Source: Streptomyces sp. NBC_00414
GTDB taxonomy: Bacteria > Actinomycetota > Actinomycetes > Streptomycetales > Streptomycetaceae
Direction of reading: 5' to 3'
Assembly: GCF_036038375.1 (NCBI RefSeq)
Contig: NZ_CP107935.1
Coordinates: forward strand, 6,014,001 to 6,078,000
DNA length: 64,000 nucleotides
Below the pieces are notes generated by a model, which saw only the letters and a list, made by a program, of their open reading frames with translations, was not told the DNA's origin and made no database searches. Made by a program: the position numbers and the translations under genes. Of the stretch, positions 15,855 through 23,914 are shown piece by piece. Position 1 is the first letter of the stretch. Each line of letters begins with the position of its first letter.

Positions 15855-16779
15855 GATCGCGGAGCCGTCGGAGACGGAGGCGGGGACCGAGCCGGCGGAG
15901 GTGACGGCCGCCGGAGGAGCCGTCGCGGGGCGGACGCCGAGCCCGCTGTGGACTCTCGGCCTGCTGCGCAACGAGCTGAGCACCACCCTCCGCCGCTGGC
16001 GCACGCTCGCCCTGCTCGCAGTGCTCGCCGCGGTCCCGGTGCTGGTCGGCATCGCGGTCAAGATCGAGACGAGCGACGGGTCGTCCGCCGGGGGCGGCGG
16101 GGGAGAGGGGCCCGCGTTCATCGCGCAGATCACCAACAACGGACTGTTCCTGGTGTTCACCGCGCTCGCCGCCACGCTGCCGTTCTTCCTGCCGATGGCG
16201 GTCGGCGTCGTCGCGGGCGACGCGATAGCGGGCGAGGCCAACGCGGGGACGCTGCGCTATCTGCTGGTCGCACCGGCGGGGCGGACCCGCCTGCTGATCA
16301 CCAAGTACGCGACCACGCTGGCCTTCTGTGTCATCGCCACCCTCGTCGTGGCGACCTCGGCGCTCGTCGTGGGCGCGCTCCTGTTCCCACTGGGCGAGCT
16401 GACGACGATCTCGGGGACCCGCATCAGCTTCGGCGAGGGACTGGGCCGGGCCCTGTTCATCGCACTGGTCGTCGCCGCGTCACTGATCGGGATCGCGGCG
16501 CTGGGGCTGTTCGTCTCGACCCTCACGAACAGCGGGATCGCGGCGATGGCGACGACCGTCGGCCTGCTCATCACCGTGCAGATCCTCGACCAGATACCCC
16601 AGCTCCACGCGATACAGCCGTACATCTTCTCGCACTACTGGCTGTCCTTCGCCGACCTCATGCGCGATCCCGTCTACTGGGACGACCTCATCCGCAACCT
16701 GGAACTCCAGGCGCTGTACGCGGCGGTGTTCGGCACGGCGGCCTGGGCGCGGTTCACGGCGAAGGACATCACCGCGTAG
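15841..16779 (+). CDS. ABC-2 type transporter permease
   Basis: A 312-residue integral membrane protein starting at ATG 15841 inside the ATP-binding gene. After a 35-residue hydrophilic N terminus the first helix is LALLAVLAAVPVLVGIAV; a Gly-rich periplasmic loop follows, then five more hydrophobic segments. PFFLPMAVGVVAGDAIAGEANAGTLRYLL near residue 125 is the conserved ABC-2 loop, and the E-x-x-x-G-T motif is intact. It forms the channel with two copies of the upstream ATPase. It ends 28 bases before the convergent FMN reductase gene. Confidence 0.93.
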   Translation: MSRAEIAEPSETEAGTEPAEVTAAGGAVAGRTPSPLWTLGLLRNELSTTLRRWRTLALLAVLAAVPVLVGIAVKIETSDGSSAGGGGGEGPAFIAQITNNGLFLVFTALAATLPFFLPMAVGVVAGDAIAGEANAGTLRYLLVAPAGRTRLLITKYATTLAFCVIATLVVATSALVVGALLFPLGELTTISGTRISFGEGLGRALFIALVVAASLIGIAALGLFVSTLTNSGIAAMATTVGLLITVQILDQIPQLHAIQPYIFSHYWLSFADLMRDPVYWDDLIRNLELQALYAAVFGTAAWARFTAKDITA

Positions 16780-16806
16780 GGCGGGGCCCGACCTCGGGGC
16801 CGGCTC

Positions 16807-17388
16807 TCAGCTCTCGTAGGGGAAGCGGGCGAGCGGGGGCTCCGTGGCGAAGAACGTCTTGGCCCGGGTCAGGGCGCCGGAGTCGGCGAGTACGTCGCCG
16901 GGCTTGCTGCCGTTGCCGAGGAGGACCCCGCCGAAGCGCATCCCCAGATACGCGGCCGAGTGGTTGAGCGTGCCGACGAGGGGGCCGGCGACCTCTTCCT
17001 CCTCGTGGGCGAGGGCGGTGACACCCCACAGGGTCCGCCCGGCCATCGTCTTCTTGAAGTCGACGCCGGGGGTGCGCAGCCAGCCCGACCAGTGGTCGAG
17101 GTAGCGCTTGGTGGACGCGGACACCGAGTACCAGTACAGCGGCGAGGCGATGACGATGTCCGTCGCCGCGAGCGTCGCGTCGAGCAGCGTCGCCGTGTTG
17201 TCGCCGGACGGCCGGACGTGGTCACTGTCGTGGCGCAGGTCCTCGAAGTCGGGCAGGGGATGCCCGGCCAGGTCGATCCAGCGCTGGGTGACATCGGCGG
17301 GCAGCTGCTCGGCGGCCCTGCGGGCCAGCAGCTCCGTATTGCCGTTGGCGCGGCTGCTGCCCAGAAGGAAGAGGAAGTGGCGGCTCAT
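16807..17388 (-). CDS. NADPH-dependent FMN reductase / flavodoxin-fold quinone reductase
   Basis: A 193-residue flavodoxin-like oxidoreductase. ATG 17388 is chosen because GGAG lies six bases upstream and the fold begins at once: MSRHFLFLLGSSRANGNTELLAR, where GSSRANGNT is the FMN phosphate loop. IVIASPLYWYSVSASTKRYLDHWSG is the second FMN-contacting loop and GRTLWGVTALAH the third strand region. Enzymes of this family reduce FMN, quinones or azo dyes using NAD(P)H. The upstream region holds a large imperfect inverted repeat (17412-17476) that may be a regulator site. No regulator gene is adjacent. Confidence 0.9.
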   Translation of the reverse strand: MSRHFLFLLGSSRANGNTELLARRAAEQLPADVTQRWIDLAGHPLPDFEDLRHDSDHVRPSGDNTATLLDATLAATDIVIASPLYWYSVSASTKRYLDHWSGWLRTPGVDFKKTMAGRTLWGVTALAHEEEEVAGPLVGTLNHSAAYLGMRFGGVLLGNGSKPGDVLADSGALTRAKTFFATEPPLARFPYES

Positions 17389-17411
17389 GAGGGCTCCGTC
17401 ATGTAGGGCGT

Positions 17412-17476
17412 CCGACGACTGCACGCGCATGCACTAACACGCGTATGCAGTATATGCACGTGCATGCAGTCGTCGG
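17412..17476. promoter_or_regulatory. Large inverted repeat upstream of the FMN reductase gene
   Basis: CCGACGACTGCACGCGCATGCA (arm 17412-17433) and its near-complement at 17455-17476 match at 19 of 22 positions, separated by a 21-base spacer that itself contains further ATGCA-type repeats. It begins 24 bases upstream of the reductase start and fills the promoter region, as an operator for a dimeric regulator would. Confidence 0.55.
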
Positions 17477-17510
17477 CCACCCCTGAGCGAGCCGGGTTGC
17501 GGGGTAGGGG

Positions 17511-18452
17511 TTACTCCGACAGCTCCCACACCGCGTACGCGAGCGCGTCACTGTTGCGGTTCAGGGCGGTGTCGTTGATGTTCGTCGTCGTGTCGCACGA
17601 GGAGTGGTAGCAGCGGTCGAACGCCACACCCGCCGTGCCGCCCCACTTGGTGACCTGCGCCGCGGTCTTGCGGGTGCTGGCACCCGTGAAGAGGCCGCCG
17701 ACGGGGATGCCCGCGCTCTTGAAGTAGGCGTGGTCCGAGCGGCCGTCGCCCTCGGTCTCGATCTCCGTCGCGACGCCGAGACCGGTGAAGTAGTCCTTGA
17801 AGGTCTTCTCGATGGCCGGGTCGTCGTCGTAGACGAAGTAGCCGGGGTTCGGCGACCCGATCATGTCGAAGTTCAGATAGCCGCTGATCTTCGCGCGATT
17901 GGCGGTGCTGAGGCTGTTGACGTAGTAGCGAGAGCCGACCATGCCCAGCTCCTCGGCCCCCCACCAGGCGAACCGCAGATGCTTGGTGGGCTGGTACTGC
18001 GCCCGCGACACGGCGAGCGCGGCCTCCAGGACGGCCGCCGAACCGGAGCCGTTGTCATTGATGCCGGCCCCCGCGGAGACGCTGTCGAGGTGGGAGCCCG
18101 ACATGACGACCTGGTTGGCGTCGCCGCCGGGCCAGTCGGCGATCAGGTTGTAGCCGGTGCTCCCGGAGGAGGTGAACTGCTGGATGGAGGTGGTGAATCC
18201 GGCCGCGTCCAGCTTGGCCTTCACGTAGTCGAGGGAGGCCTTGTAGCCGGCGCGGCCGTGGGCGCGGTTGCCGCCGTTGGCGGTGGCTATGGACTGCAGC
18301 TGGGTGAGGTGGGCCTTGACGTTGGCCAGGGGTATGTCCGGTGCGGCGGCCACGCGTGCGGGCGCGGCGTCGGCTATCGCGCTCGTCGTGAGCAGCGCGG
18401 CGATCGCCAGGGCGGCGGCGCCCGTGGCACGTCCGGGAACGGAGAGCTTCAT
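17511..18452 (-). CDS. Secreted M28 family zinc aminopeptidase
   Basis: A 313-residue exported peptidase closely resembling the S. griseus aminopeptidase group. ATG 18452 gives a classic signal peptide (MKLSVPGRATGAAALAIAALL, cleavage near ADAAPA). Zinc and catalytic residues are visible in order: GSHLDSVSAGAGINDNGSG (His and bridging Asp), AEELGMVGSRYY (catalytic and zinc Glu), NFDMIGS (zinc Asp) and the terminal His in CYHSSCDTTTNIND. The two cysteines in the last motif probably form a disulphide. It removes N-terminal hydrophobic residues from extracellular peptides. The leader contains two to three copies of GGATTCCTT (18467-18492). Confidence 0.93.
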   Translation of the reverse strand: MKLSVPGRATGAAALAIAALLTTSAIADAAPARVAAAPDIPLANVKAHLTQLQSIATANGGNRAHGRAGYKASLDYVKAKLDAAGFTTSIQQFTSSGSTGYNLIADWPGGDANQVVMSGSHLDSVSAGAGINDNGSGSAAVLEAALAVSRAQYQPTKHLRFAWWGAEELGMVGSRYYVNSLSTANRAKISGYLNFDMIGSPNPGYFVYDDDPAIEKTFKDYFTGLGVATEIETEGDGRSDHAYFKSAGIPVGGLFTGASTRKTAAQVTKWGGTAGVAFDRCYHSSCDTTTNINDTALNRNSDALAYAVWELSE

Positions 18453-18639
18453 GTGGGGGGCTCCGAATTCCTTTGGATTCCTTGGATTCCTTGCGGAAAT
18501 GGGTGCCTGATGGTGAAGCTGAGGCTGACCTTCCGTCAAGAGCACAATCCGGTCAGCCGCGTTCGCATAGCGGATGCCTGTCGGGTGCCTGCGCTGACTT
18601 GGCTTCGGCGGGCGCCACGGGGCGGGTGGGGCGGATGTG

Positions 18640-19134
18640 TCAGTGGAGGCAGAACTCGTTGCCCTCCGGGTCCGCCATCACCACCCACTGACCTGACGGT
18701 TCCTTGACCTCCCGGACAACCGTCGCCCCGAGCCCGGTCAGCCGCGCGAGCTCCGCCTCCCGCTGCCCGCTCTCGGTGTGCAGGTCGATGTGCAGCCGGT
18801 TCTTCACGGTCTTCGGCTCCGGTACGCGCTGGAACAGCAGCCGCCGCCCGAGCCCCACCCCGGTCTCCTCCTGGTACGGGTCCTGCGGGTGCCGTACGCC
18901 GGTCGCGTCCCGCCACGCGTGGCGGCCGTGCGACTCGACGACGAGCTCGGGAGGCGCGGCGCCGATGCTCAACAGGCGCTCGATCAGCGGGCTGTGGTCT
19001 TCGACCAGGTAGTTGAGGGCGGCGCCCCAGAAGTTGGCCTGGGCGTGCGGGTCGGCCGTGTCGACGACGAGTTTCCAGTGCAGGGGTGCGGGCGAGGGTG
19101 CGGGCGTGGACCGGGGTTCGGAAGCCTGTGTCAT
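18640..19134 (-). CDS. VOC (glyoxalase/bleomycin-resistance-fold) family protein
   Basis: A 164-residue vicinal-oxygen-chelate protein with two beta-alpha-beta-beta-beta halves. The first begins LHWKLVVDTADPHAQANFWG and the second includes NRLHIDLHTESGQREAELARL and ends GQWVVMADPEGNEFCLH. These are the hallmarks of the actinobacterial 'VOC family protein' group, whose substrates are mostly unknown. The ATG at 19134 sits at the edge of a palindrome; read on the minus strand, TATAAG lies 8 bases before the ATG, so a leaderless mRNA is likely. It is divergent from the CGNR zinc-finger gene with only 22 bases between the start codons, strongly suggesting regulation by that protein. Confidence 0.88.
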   Translation of the reverse strand: MTQASEPRSTPAPSPAPLHWKLVVDTADPHAQANFWGAALNYLVEDHSPLIERLLSIGAAPPELVVESHGRHAWRDATGVRHPQDPYQEETGVGLGRRLLFQRVPEPKTVKNRLHIDLHTESGQREAELARLTGLGATVVREVKEPSGQWVVMADPEGNEFCLH

Positions 19135-19135
19135 G

Positions 19136-19156
19136 GTAACCACTTATAGTGGTTAC
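19136..19156. promoter_or_regulatory. Palindrome containing two opposed leaderless promoters
   Basis: GTAACCACT (19136-19144) and AGTGGTTAC (19148-19156) form a perfect 21-bp palindrome centred on TAT. The same bases supply TATAGT as a -10 box for the plus-strand gene (GTG 19157) and TATAAG as a -10 box for the minus-strand gene (ATG 19134). Both starts then lie where transcription would begin. It is the obvious operator for the adjacent CGNR regulator. Confidence 0.75.
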
Positions 19157-19780
19157 GTGAGCGAGCAGGCAATGAAACCGCCCGGACTGACCCTCGTGTC
19201 GTACGGCGGGAAGCGGTACCGCTTCGACGCCGGGGCGCTGTGCACGGAGCTTCTGACGACGGGCGGGCCGGGGGAGTTCGCACGCCACGAGTCGCTCCAC
19301 GAGCCCGCTGACCTGCTGCGCTGGGTGGAGCGGAGCCGTCTGCGGGACGGCCTCGAACTGGCGGTCACAGAGGGGGAGTTGGCGGAAACGCGAGCCCTGC
19401 GTGACGTGCTGTTCCAGGTCGTCGCCGACCGTGCGCACGGCCGGCCTCTGGGAGCCCGTGAACTCGACGCCGTCAACACCGCCGCGGCCGGGGCGCCGCT
19501 CGCCGTCCGTATCGAGGCGGACGGTTCGCGGGGGTGGGCGCCGGGGGCGACGGTGGCGCGGCTGCTGGCCACCGTGGCCCGTGAGGCGGTCGAGTTGCTC
19601 ACCGGGCCGTATGCGGAGCGGTTCCGGGAGTGCGGGGCGGACGACTGCCGTCTGCTCTTCGTCGACACCTCGCGGCCGGGACGGCGGCGGTGGTGCGCGA
19701 TGGAGCACTGCGGGAACCTGCACAAGGTTCGGGCGCATCGGGCGCGGAGGGGTGACGGGGGCGATCGAGGGGGCGGTTGA
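19157..19780 (+). CDS. ABATE/CGNR zinc-finger putative transcription regulator
   Basis: A 207-residue protein with the two-part structure of CGNR family members. The N-terminal ABATE-like domain (residues 1-150) contains LTLVSYGGKRYRFDAGALC. The C-terminal zinc finger reads RECGADDCRLLFVDTS, then RRRWCAMEHCGNLHKVRAHR, with the four cysteines and the CGN-x-x-K-x-x-x-x-R signature. Family members are thought to be stress-related DNA-binding regulators, though few are characterised. GTG 19157 directly abuts the palindrome and has no ribosome site, as expected for a leaderless transcript. Together with the VOC gene it forms a compact autoregulated divergent pair. Confidence 0.88.
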   Translation: MSEQAMKPPGLTLVSYGGKRYRFDAGALCTELLTTGGPGEFARHESLHEPADLLRWVERSRLRDGLELAVTEGELAETRALRDVLFQVVADRAHGRPLGARELDAVNTAAAGAPLAVRIEADGSRGWAPGATVARLLATVAREAVELLTGPYAERFRECGADDCRLLFVDTSRPGRRRWCAMEHCGNLHKVRAHRARRGDGGDRGGG

Positions 19781-19790
19781 GGGGGTTCGT

Positions 19791-19932
19791 CTGCGGGCCG
19801 GTGGGGGCGGGCCCAAAGGATTGCGCAGTTCCCCGCGCCCCTAGGTATCTCAGCCTCTCCGGCGTTTGAGGAGCGGGGGTTCGGGGGCCGGCCCCCGAGT
19901 CAGTGACGGGACGGGTAGGGGCGGCGGGGGCG
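19791..19932. repeat. Composite of two dispersed intergenic repeats
   Basis: 19791-19844 is an inverted copy of the GGGGCGCGGGGAACTGCGCG family. It is followed by TCTCCGGCGTTTGAGGAGCG and GGGACGGGTAGGGGCGGCGG (about 19855-19932), which I recognise from memory as pieces of another very common Streptomyces intergenic repeat. Neither overlaps a gene; they fill the space between the CGNR gene and pobA. Confidence 0.65.
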
Positions 19933-20002
19933 AGGAAAGTCCCTCAGGCACTCCCTCAGGCACTCCCTCGGACACCCCCCTCGAATTCGCCATACTGTTC
20001 GT

Positions 20003-21229
20003 ATGACCGCAGACGCCGACGGCCCGTCAACTCCCTTTCCCCCACAGCGAACCCGCGTAGCCATCGTGGGCGCCGGCCCCGCCGGGCTCACGCTGGCCAA
20101 CATCCTGCGGGCCGCCTCCGTGGACTGCGTGGTGCTGGAGAACGAGAGCAGGCAGTTCATCGAGCAGCGTCCGCGCGCGGGCTTCCTGGAGGAGTGGGCG
20201 GTCCGTGCGCTGGCGGGGCGGGGCCTGGCGGACCGGCTCCTGGCGAACACCGTGGTGCACACCGAGTGCGAGTTTCGTTTCGCGGGGGAGAGCCACCGGT
20301 TCCCGTACACGGACGTGTCGGGTCAGCGTCACTACGTCTATCCGCAGCCGCTCCTGGTGACGGACCTGGTGCGTGAGTACGCGGACGTCCGCGGCGGCGA
20401 CATCCGCTTCGGCGTCCGTGACGTCGAGCCGGCCGGTATAGGCACGGACCGGCCCTCGGTGGCGTACACGGATCCGGAGACGGGTGAACGCGTGCGGCTC
20501 GACTGCGACTTCGTCGCGGGCTGCGACGGCGCGCGCGGTGTGACCCGCGACCACATGCTGCCGGAGCACGTCACGATCGCGCGGCACGACTTCGGCGTCG
20601 GCTGGCTGGCCCTCCTCGCCGAGGCGCCCCCGTCCTCCGACTGCGTCGTCTTCGGTATCCATCCGCGCGGGTTCGCCGGTCACATGGCCCGCAGCCCTCA
20701 GGTCACCCGTTACTACCTGGAATGCCCGCCGGGCGACGACCCGGAGAACTGGTCGCACGAGCGCGTCTGGGCCGAGCTGCACGAACGGCTCGCGGCGCAG
20801 GGGGCCCGGCCGCTCACCGAGGGCAGGCTGATCGAGAAGCGGGTCCTGGCCATGCACAACTACGTGGTGGAGCCGATGGCGTACGGGCGGCTCTTCCTGG
20901 TGGGGGACTCGGCCCACCTGCTCGCACCGATCGGCGCGAAGGGCATGAACCTCGCGATACACGACTCGCTGCTGCTCGGCGACGCGCTCGTCGCCCACTA
21001 CGGCGAGGGGGACGACAGCGGGCTGCGCGGCTACTCGGACAGGTGTCTGCGACGGGTGTGGCAGTACCAGGAGTTCTCGCAGTGGCTCTCCGAGGTGTAC
21101 CACGGGGCCTCGTCCGGCGATCCGTTCCGCGCGGGCATCGCGCGGGCGCGGCTGCGGCGGACCCTCGGCTCGGCCGCGGCCGCGGCCGGATTCGCCGAAC
21201 TGTTCCTCGGTAAGGACACCGACTACTGA
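20003..21229 (+). CDS. pobA: 4-hydroxybenzoate 3-monooxygenase
   Basis: A 408-residue class A flavoprotein hydroxylase converting 4-hydroxybenzoate to protocatechuate with NADPH and oxygen. The FAD GxGxxG motif is VAIVGAGPAGLTLANIL. IEQRPRAGFLEEWAVRAL is the PobA-specific region, DFVAGCDGARGVTRDHM contains the DG motif that contacts FAD and NADPH, and GDSAHLLAPIGAKGMNLAIHD the second FAD motif. Length fits the family. ATG 20003 has no ribosome site; CATACT (19991-19996) ends six bases before it, so a leaderless transcript is likely. No protocatechuate pathway or pobR-like gene is adjacent. Confidence 0.95.
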   Translation: MTADADGPSTPFPPQRTRVAIVGAGPAGLTLANILRAASVDCVVLENESRQFIEQRPRAGFLEEWAVRALAGRGLADRLLANTVVHTECEFRFAGESHRFPYTDVSGQRHYVYPQPLLVTDLVREYADVRGGDIRFGVRDVEPAGIGTDRPSVAYTDPETGERVRLDCDFVAGCDGARGVTRDHMLPEHVTIARHDFGVGWLALLAEAPPSSDCVVFGIHPRGFAGHMARSPQVTRYYLECPPGDDPENWSHERVWAELHERLAAQGARPLTEGRLIEKRVLAMHNYVVEPMAYGRLFLVGDSAHLLAPIGAKGMNLAIHDSLLLGDALVAHYGEGDDSGLRGYSDRCLRRVWQYQEFSQWLSEVYHGASSGDPFRAGIARARLRRTLGSAAAAAGFAELFLGKDTDY

Positions 21230-21303
21230 GACCGGCTGCCGACATCGGCCACTGAGACCGGCTGCCGACATCGGCCACTGGGACCGGCTGTCGGCACCGG
21301 CTA
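21226..21303. repeat. 26-bp tandem repeat, three units
   Basis: Three consecutive 26-bp units start at 21226, 21252 and 21278. The first two are identical; the third differs at several positions and runs into the end of rarD. The array fills the convergent space between the pobA and rarD stop codons. Confidence 0.85.
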
Positions 21304-22380
21304 CTGGGGCCGGCCCACCTGTTCCTGCTCGTCGGCAGCGGCCTGGGCCGCCGCCTCGGCAGTGGCCTCCACGGCGGCCTCCGCGGTCGCCGAGGCCGCG
21401 GCGACCGCCGCGTTCCGCAGAACCGTCCTCGACCGGCGGGCCGTCCGCAGCGCGTCCCAGGTCAGCACCGACAGCGCGGCCCACACCAGCGCGAACCCGG
21501 CCCACCGCTCGGGGGGCATCGCCTCGTGGAAGTACAGGATGCCGAGCAGGAACTGCAGCACGGGCGCCAGATACTGCAGCAGCCCCAGCGTGGACAGCGG
21601 CACCCGGATCGCCGCCGCGCCGAAGCACACGAGCGGCAGGGCGGTCACCACACCGGTCGCGGCCAGCAGCGCCGCATGCCCGGCGCCCTCGCTGCCGAAG
21701 GTCGCGTCGCCCCGGGCCGACAGCCACACCAGATAACCGAGCGCGGGCAGGAACTGGATGGCGGTCTCCGCGGCCAGCGACTCCAGCCCGCCGAGGTTCA
21801 GCTTCTTCTTCACCAGCCCGTACGTGGCGAAGGAGAAGGCGAGGCACAGGGAGATCCACGGTGGCTGCCCGTACCCGAGGGCCAGTACGAGCACGGCGGC
21901 GAAGCCGGTGCCGACCGCCGCCCACTGCGCGGGACGCAGCCGTTCCTTCAGGAGCAGGACGCCCATCGCTATGGTGACGAGCGGGTTGATGAAGTAACCG
22001 AGTGACGCCTCCACCACATGGCCGCTGTTCACGGCCCAGATGTAGACGCCCCAGTTGACGGTGATCACGGCCGCCGCGACGGTGATCAGGCCCAGCTTGC
22101 GCGGCCGGCGCAGCAGCGGGAGGGCCCAGGACCAGCGGCGCGTCACCACGAGCGCGATCAGCACGAAGCCCAGGGACCAGACCATGCGATGGGCGAGGAT
22201 CTCTCCGGCGCTCGCGGGTTCGAGGAACGGCCAGAAGAGAGGGACGAGCCCCCACATGCCGTACGCCGCGAAGCCGTTCAGCAGGCCGATCCGCTGTTCG
22301 CCCTTGGACTCGGGGCCGAGCCGCTGCGCACCCGTGGACTCCGGACCCGTGTGCTGCTCGCCCTTGGACTCCACCGGCAC
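21301..22380 (-). CDS. rarD: EamA/RarD family membrane transporter
   Basis: A 359-residue drug/metabolite transporter of the RarD subgroup. GTG 22380 is preferred because AAGGAG lies seven bases upstream; longer frames exist. A hydrophilic N terminus of about 35 residues contains a repeated PES-KGEQ motif, a low-complexity feature not usual for the family. The conserved part begins LLNGFAAYGMWGLVPLFWPF and continues with EILAHRMVWSL and NWGVYIWAVNSGHVVEASLGYFINPL, which are strong RarD signatures. About ten helices are visible. Substrate in this family is unproven. The tail is Ala/Glu-rich and ends in the third unit of the 26-bp repeat. Confidence 0.92.
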   Translation of the reverse strand: MPVESKGEQHTGPESTGAQRLGPESKGEQRIGLLNGFAAYGMWGLVPLFWPFLEPASAGEILAHRMVWSLGFVLIALVVTRRWSWALPLLRRPRKLGLITVAAAVITVNWGVYIWAVNSGHVVEASLGYFINPLVTIAMGVLLLKERLRPAQWAAVGTGFAAVLVLALGYGQPPWISLCLAFSFATYGLVKKKLNLGGLESLAAETAIQFLPALGYLVWLSARGDATFGSEGAGHAALLAATGVVTALPLVCFGAAAIRVPLSTLGLLQYLAPVLQFLLGILYFHEAMPPERWAGFALVWAALSVLTWDALRTARRSRTVLRNAAVAAASATAEAAVEATAEAAAQAAADEQEQVGRPQ

Positions 22381-22539
22381 GGCCTCTCCTTCTTCTCGCC
22401 CGGCTGCGGACCACGCGGCATCCGAGCCGCGCACAGCCTCCAAGAAGGTAGCGCCAAGGACCCCCGCGCGTCATGCCCGTATCGCCATACGGTCATGACA
22501 GACGGGGGTGTGCGTCCCGGGCCCGTCGCGGGGCGGGGC

Positions 22540-23394
22540 TCAGCCCTTGAGCGCCGCCGCGATCGACTCCGAGATCGGCGTGGTCGGGCGGCCGGTCAGC
22601 CGGGACAGGTCACCGCTGGTGACGAGCAGCTCGCCCTTCTCGATGGACTCGTCCACGCCGGCCAGGATCTCGGCGAACGGCGCGGGCAGCCCGGCGCCGG
22701 TCAGGATGCCCTTGTACGTCTCGGCGGGCACGGGGCTGTACGCGATCTCCTTGCCGGTGGCCTTCGACACCTCGGCGGCGTACTCGGCGAAGTCGAAAGC
22801 GGTGTCGCCGCCCAGCTCGTACGTCTTGTTCTCGTGGCCCTCGCCGGTCAGCACGGCCACGGCGGCGGCCGCGTAGTCCGCGCGGGAGGCGGTGGAGAGG
22901 CGGCCCTCGCCGGCTGCCTGGACGACGGCGCCGTGTTCGAGGACCGGCGCCAGGTTCTCGGTGTAGTTCTCGTTGTACCAGCCGTTGCGCAGCAGGACGT
23001 AGGGCACACCGGACTCCAGGATCGCGGCCTCGGTGCCCCGGTGGTCGTCGGCCAGCGCGGCGCTCAGGCTGCCGGGAGCGCTGGTGTACGCGAAGAGCGC
23101 GACGCCGGCGGCCTCGGCGGCGTCGAGGACGACCTTGTGCTGGGCGACCCGGCCCTTGTCGAACTCGTTGCCCGAGACGAGCAGCACCTGGTCGCCCGCG
23201 GAGAAGACGCCGTCGAAGGTCTCGGGGGCGTTGTAGTCGGCGATCGCGATCCGCACACCGCGGGCCGCGTAACCCGCGGCCTTCTCCTCGTTGCGGACGA
23301 CGGCGGTGATCCGGTCGGCCGGGACCTTCTCCAGCAGCCCCTCGATGACGTGCTTGCCGAGGTGTCCGGTGGCTCCGGTGACGACGATGCTCAT
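22540..23394 (-). CDS. NmrA-type SDR NAD(P)-binding oxidoreductase (QorB-like)
   Basis: A 284-residue atypical short-chain dehydrogenase. ATG 23394 follows AAGGAG and opens with the nucleotide-binding motif MSIVVTGATGHLGKHVIEGL. VRNEEKAAGYAARGVRIAIADYN and FAYTSAPGS match quinone reductase QorB and NmrA-like proteins; the classical YxxxK motif is not evident, as is usual for the subgroup. It probably reduces quinones or senses NADP(H). The HxlR-type regulator gene is divergent, 93 bases away, with a palindromic site between them. This is a common pairing for electrophile/quinone-responsive detoxification. Confidence 0.9.
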   Translation of the reverse strand: MSIVVTGATGHLGKHVIEGLLEKVPADRITAVVRNEEKAAGYAARGVRIAIADYNAPETFDGVFSAGDQVLLVSGNEFDKGRVAQHKVVLDAAEAAGVALFAYTSAPGSLSAALADDHRGTEAAILESGVPYVLLRNGWYNENYTENLAPVLEHGAVVQAAGEGRLSTASRADYAAAAVAVLTGEGHENKTYELGGDTAFDFAEYAAEVSKATGKEIAYSPVPAETYKGILTGAGLPAPFAEILAGVDESIEKGELLVTSGDLSRLTGRPTTPISESIAAALKG

Positions 23395-23460
23395 GGTGGA
23401 AACAACTCCTTGTGAGGTGGGTACGTCACTCACCATAAGAGCTGCACTAACTTCTGGAAA

Positions 23461-23483
23461 GTACCCACTTTGAAGTAAGGTAC
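23461..23483. promoter_or_regulatory. Candidate HxlR operator
   Basis: GTACC-x-ACTT and AAGT-xx-GGTAC form a near-perfect palindrome at 23461-23483, ending four bases before the HxlR start. A further half-site GTGGGTAC (the complement of GTACCCAC) lies at 23417-23424, nearer the SDR gene. TAAGGT at 23476-23481 could be a -10 box for a leaderless HxlR transcript. Confidence 0.6.
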
Positions 23484-23487
23484 CCAT

Positions 23488-23880
23488 ATGACAGTAAGTG
23501 AATCGGCGGCGCGTCCGATGGGCAGATACGTCGTCGGCGAGGAGATGTGCCCGTACCGCCTGGTCCTGGAGCACGTCACCAGCCGCTGGGGTGTCCTCGT
23601 GCTGATCAGGCTCAGGGAGCGCTCGTACCGCTTCAGTGAGCTGCGGCGGGCGATCGGCAGGGTCAGCGAGAAGATGCTCACCCAGACCCTGCAGACCCTG
23701 GAACGCGACGGGATCGTGCACCGGGACGCCAAGCCGGTCATACCGCCGCGCGTCGACTACTCCCTCACCGACCTGGGCCGCGAGGCCGCCGAGCAGGTCC
23801 TGGCCCTGTCCCTGTGGACCGAGAACCGCATGGCCGACGTGGAGAAGGCCCGCCGGGCATACGACGAGGCCCGGTCGTAA
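23488..23880 (+). CDS. HxlR family winged-helix transcriptional regulator
   Basis: A 130-residue regulator starting at ATG 23488. The HxlR domain occupies residues 20-115: MCPYRLVLEHVTSRWGVLVL, then RFSELRRAIGRVSEKMLTQTLQ (recognition helix) and PRVDYSLTDLGREAAEQV (wing). The near N-terminal Cys in EEMCPYR is the conserved redox-sensitive cysteine of YodB/HypR-type members, which sense quinones and reactive electrophiles. It most likely represses itself and the divergent SDR gene through the palindrome at 23461-23483. Confidence 0.92.
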   Translation: MTVSESAARPMGRYVVGEEMCPYRLVLEHVTSRWGVLVLIRLRERSYRFSELRRAIGRVSEKMLTQTLQTLERDGIVHRDAKPVIPPRVDYSLTDLGREAAEQVLALSLWTENRMADVEKARRAYDEARS

Positions 23881-23914
23881 CCCACACGACCGGGCCTCGC
23901 CCCGTGAGAGGGCC

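Noticed and set aside
20027..22474. An open frame of 815 codons on the minus strand
   Set aside because: It is antisense to pobA and in the wrong frame of rarD, and shows no domain; both of those genes have clear motifs.
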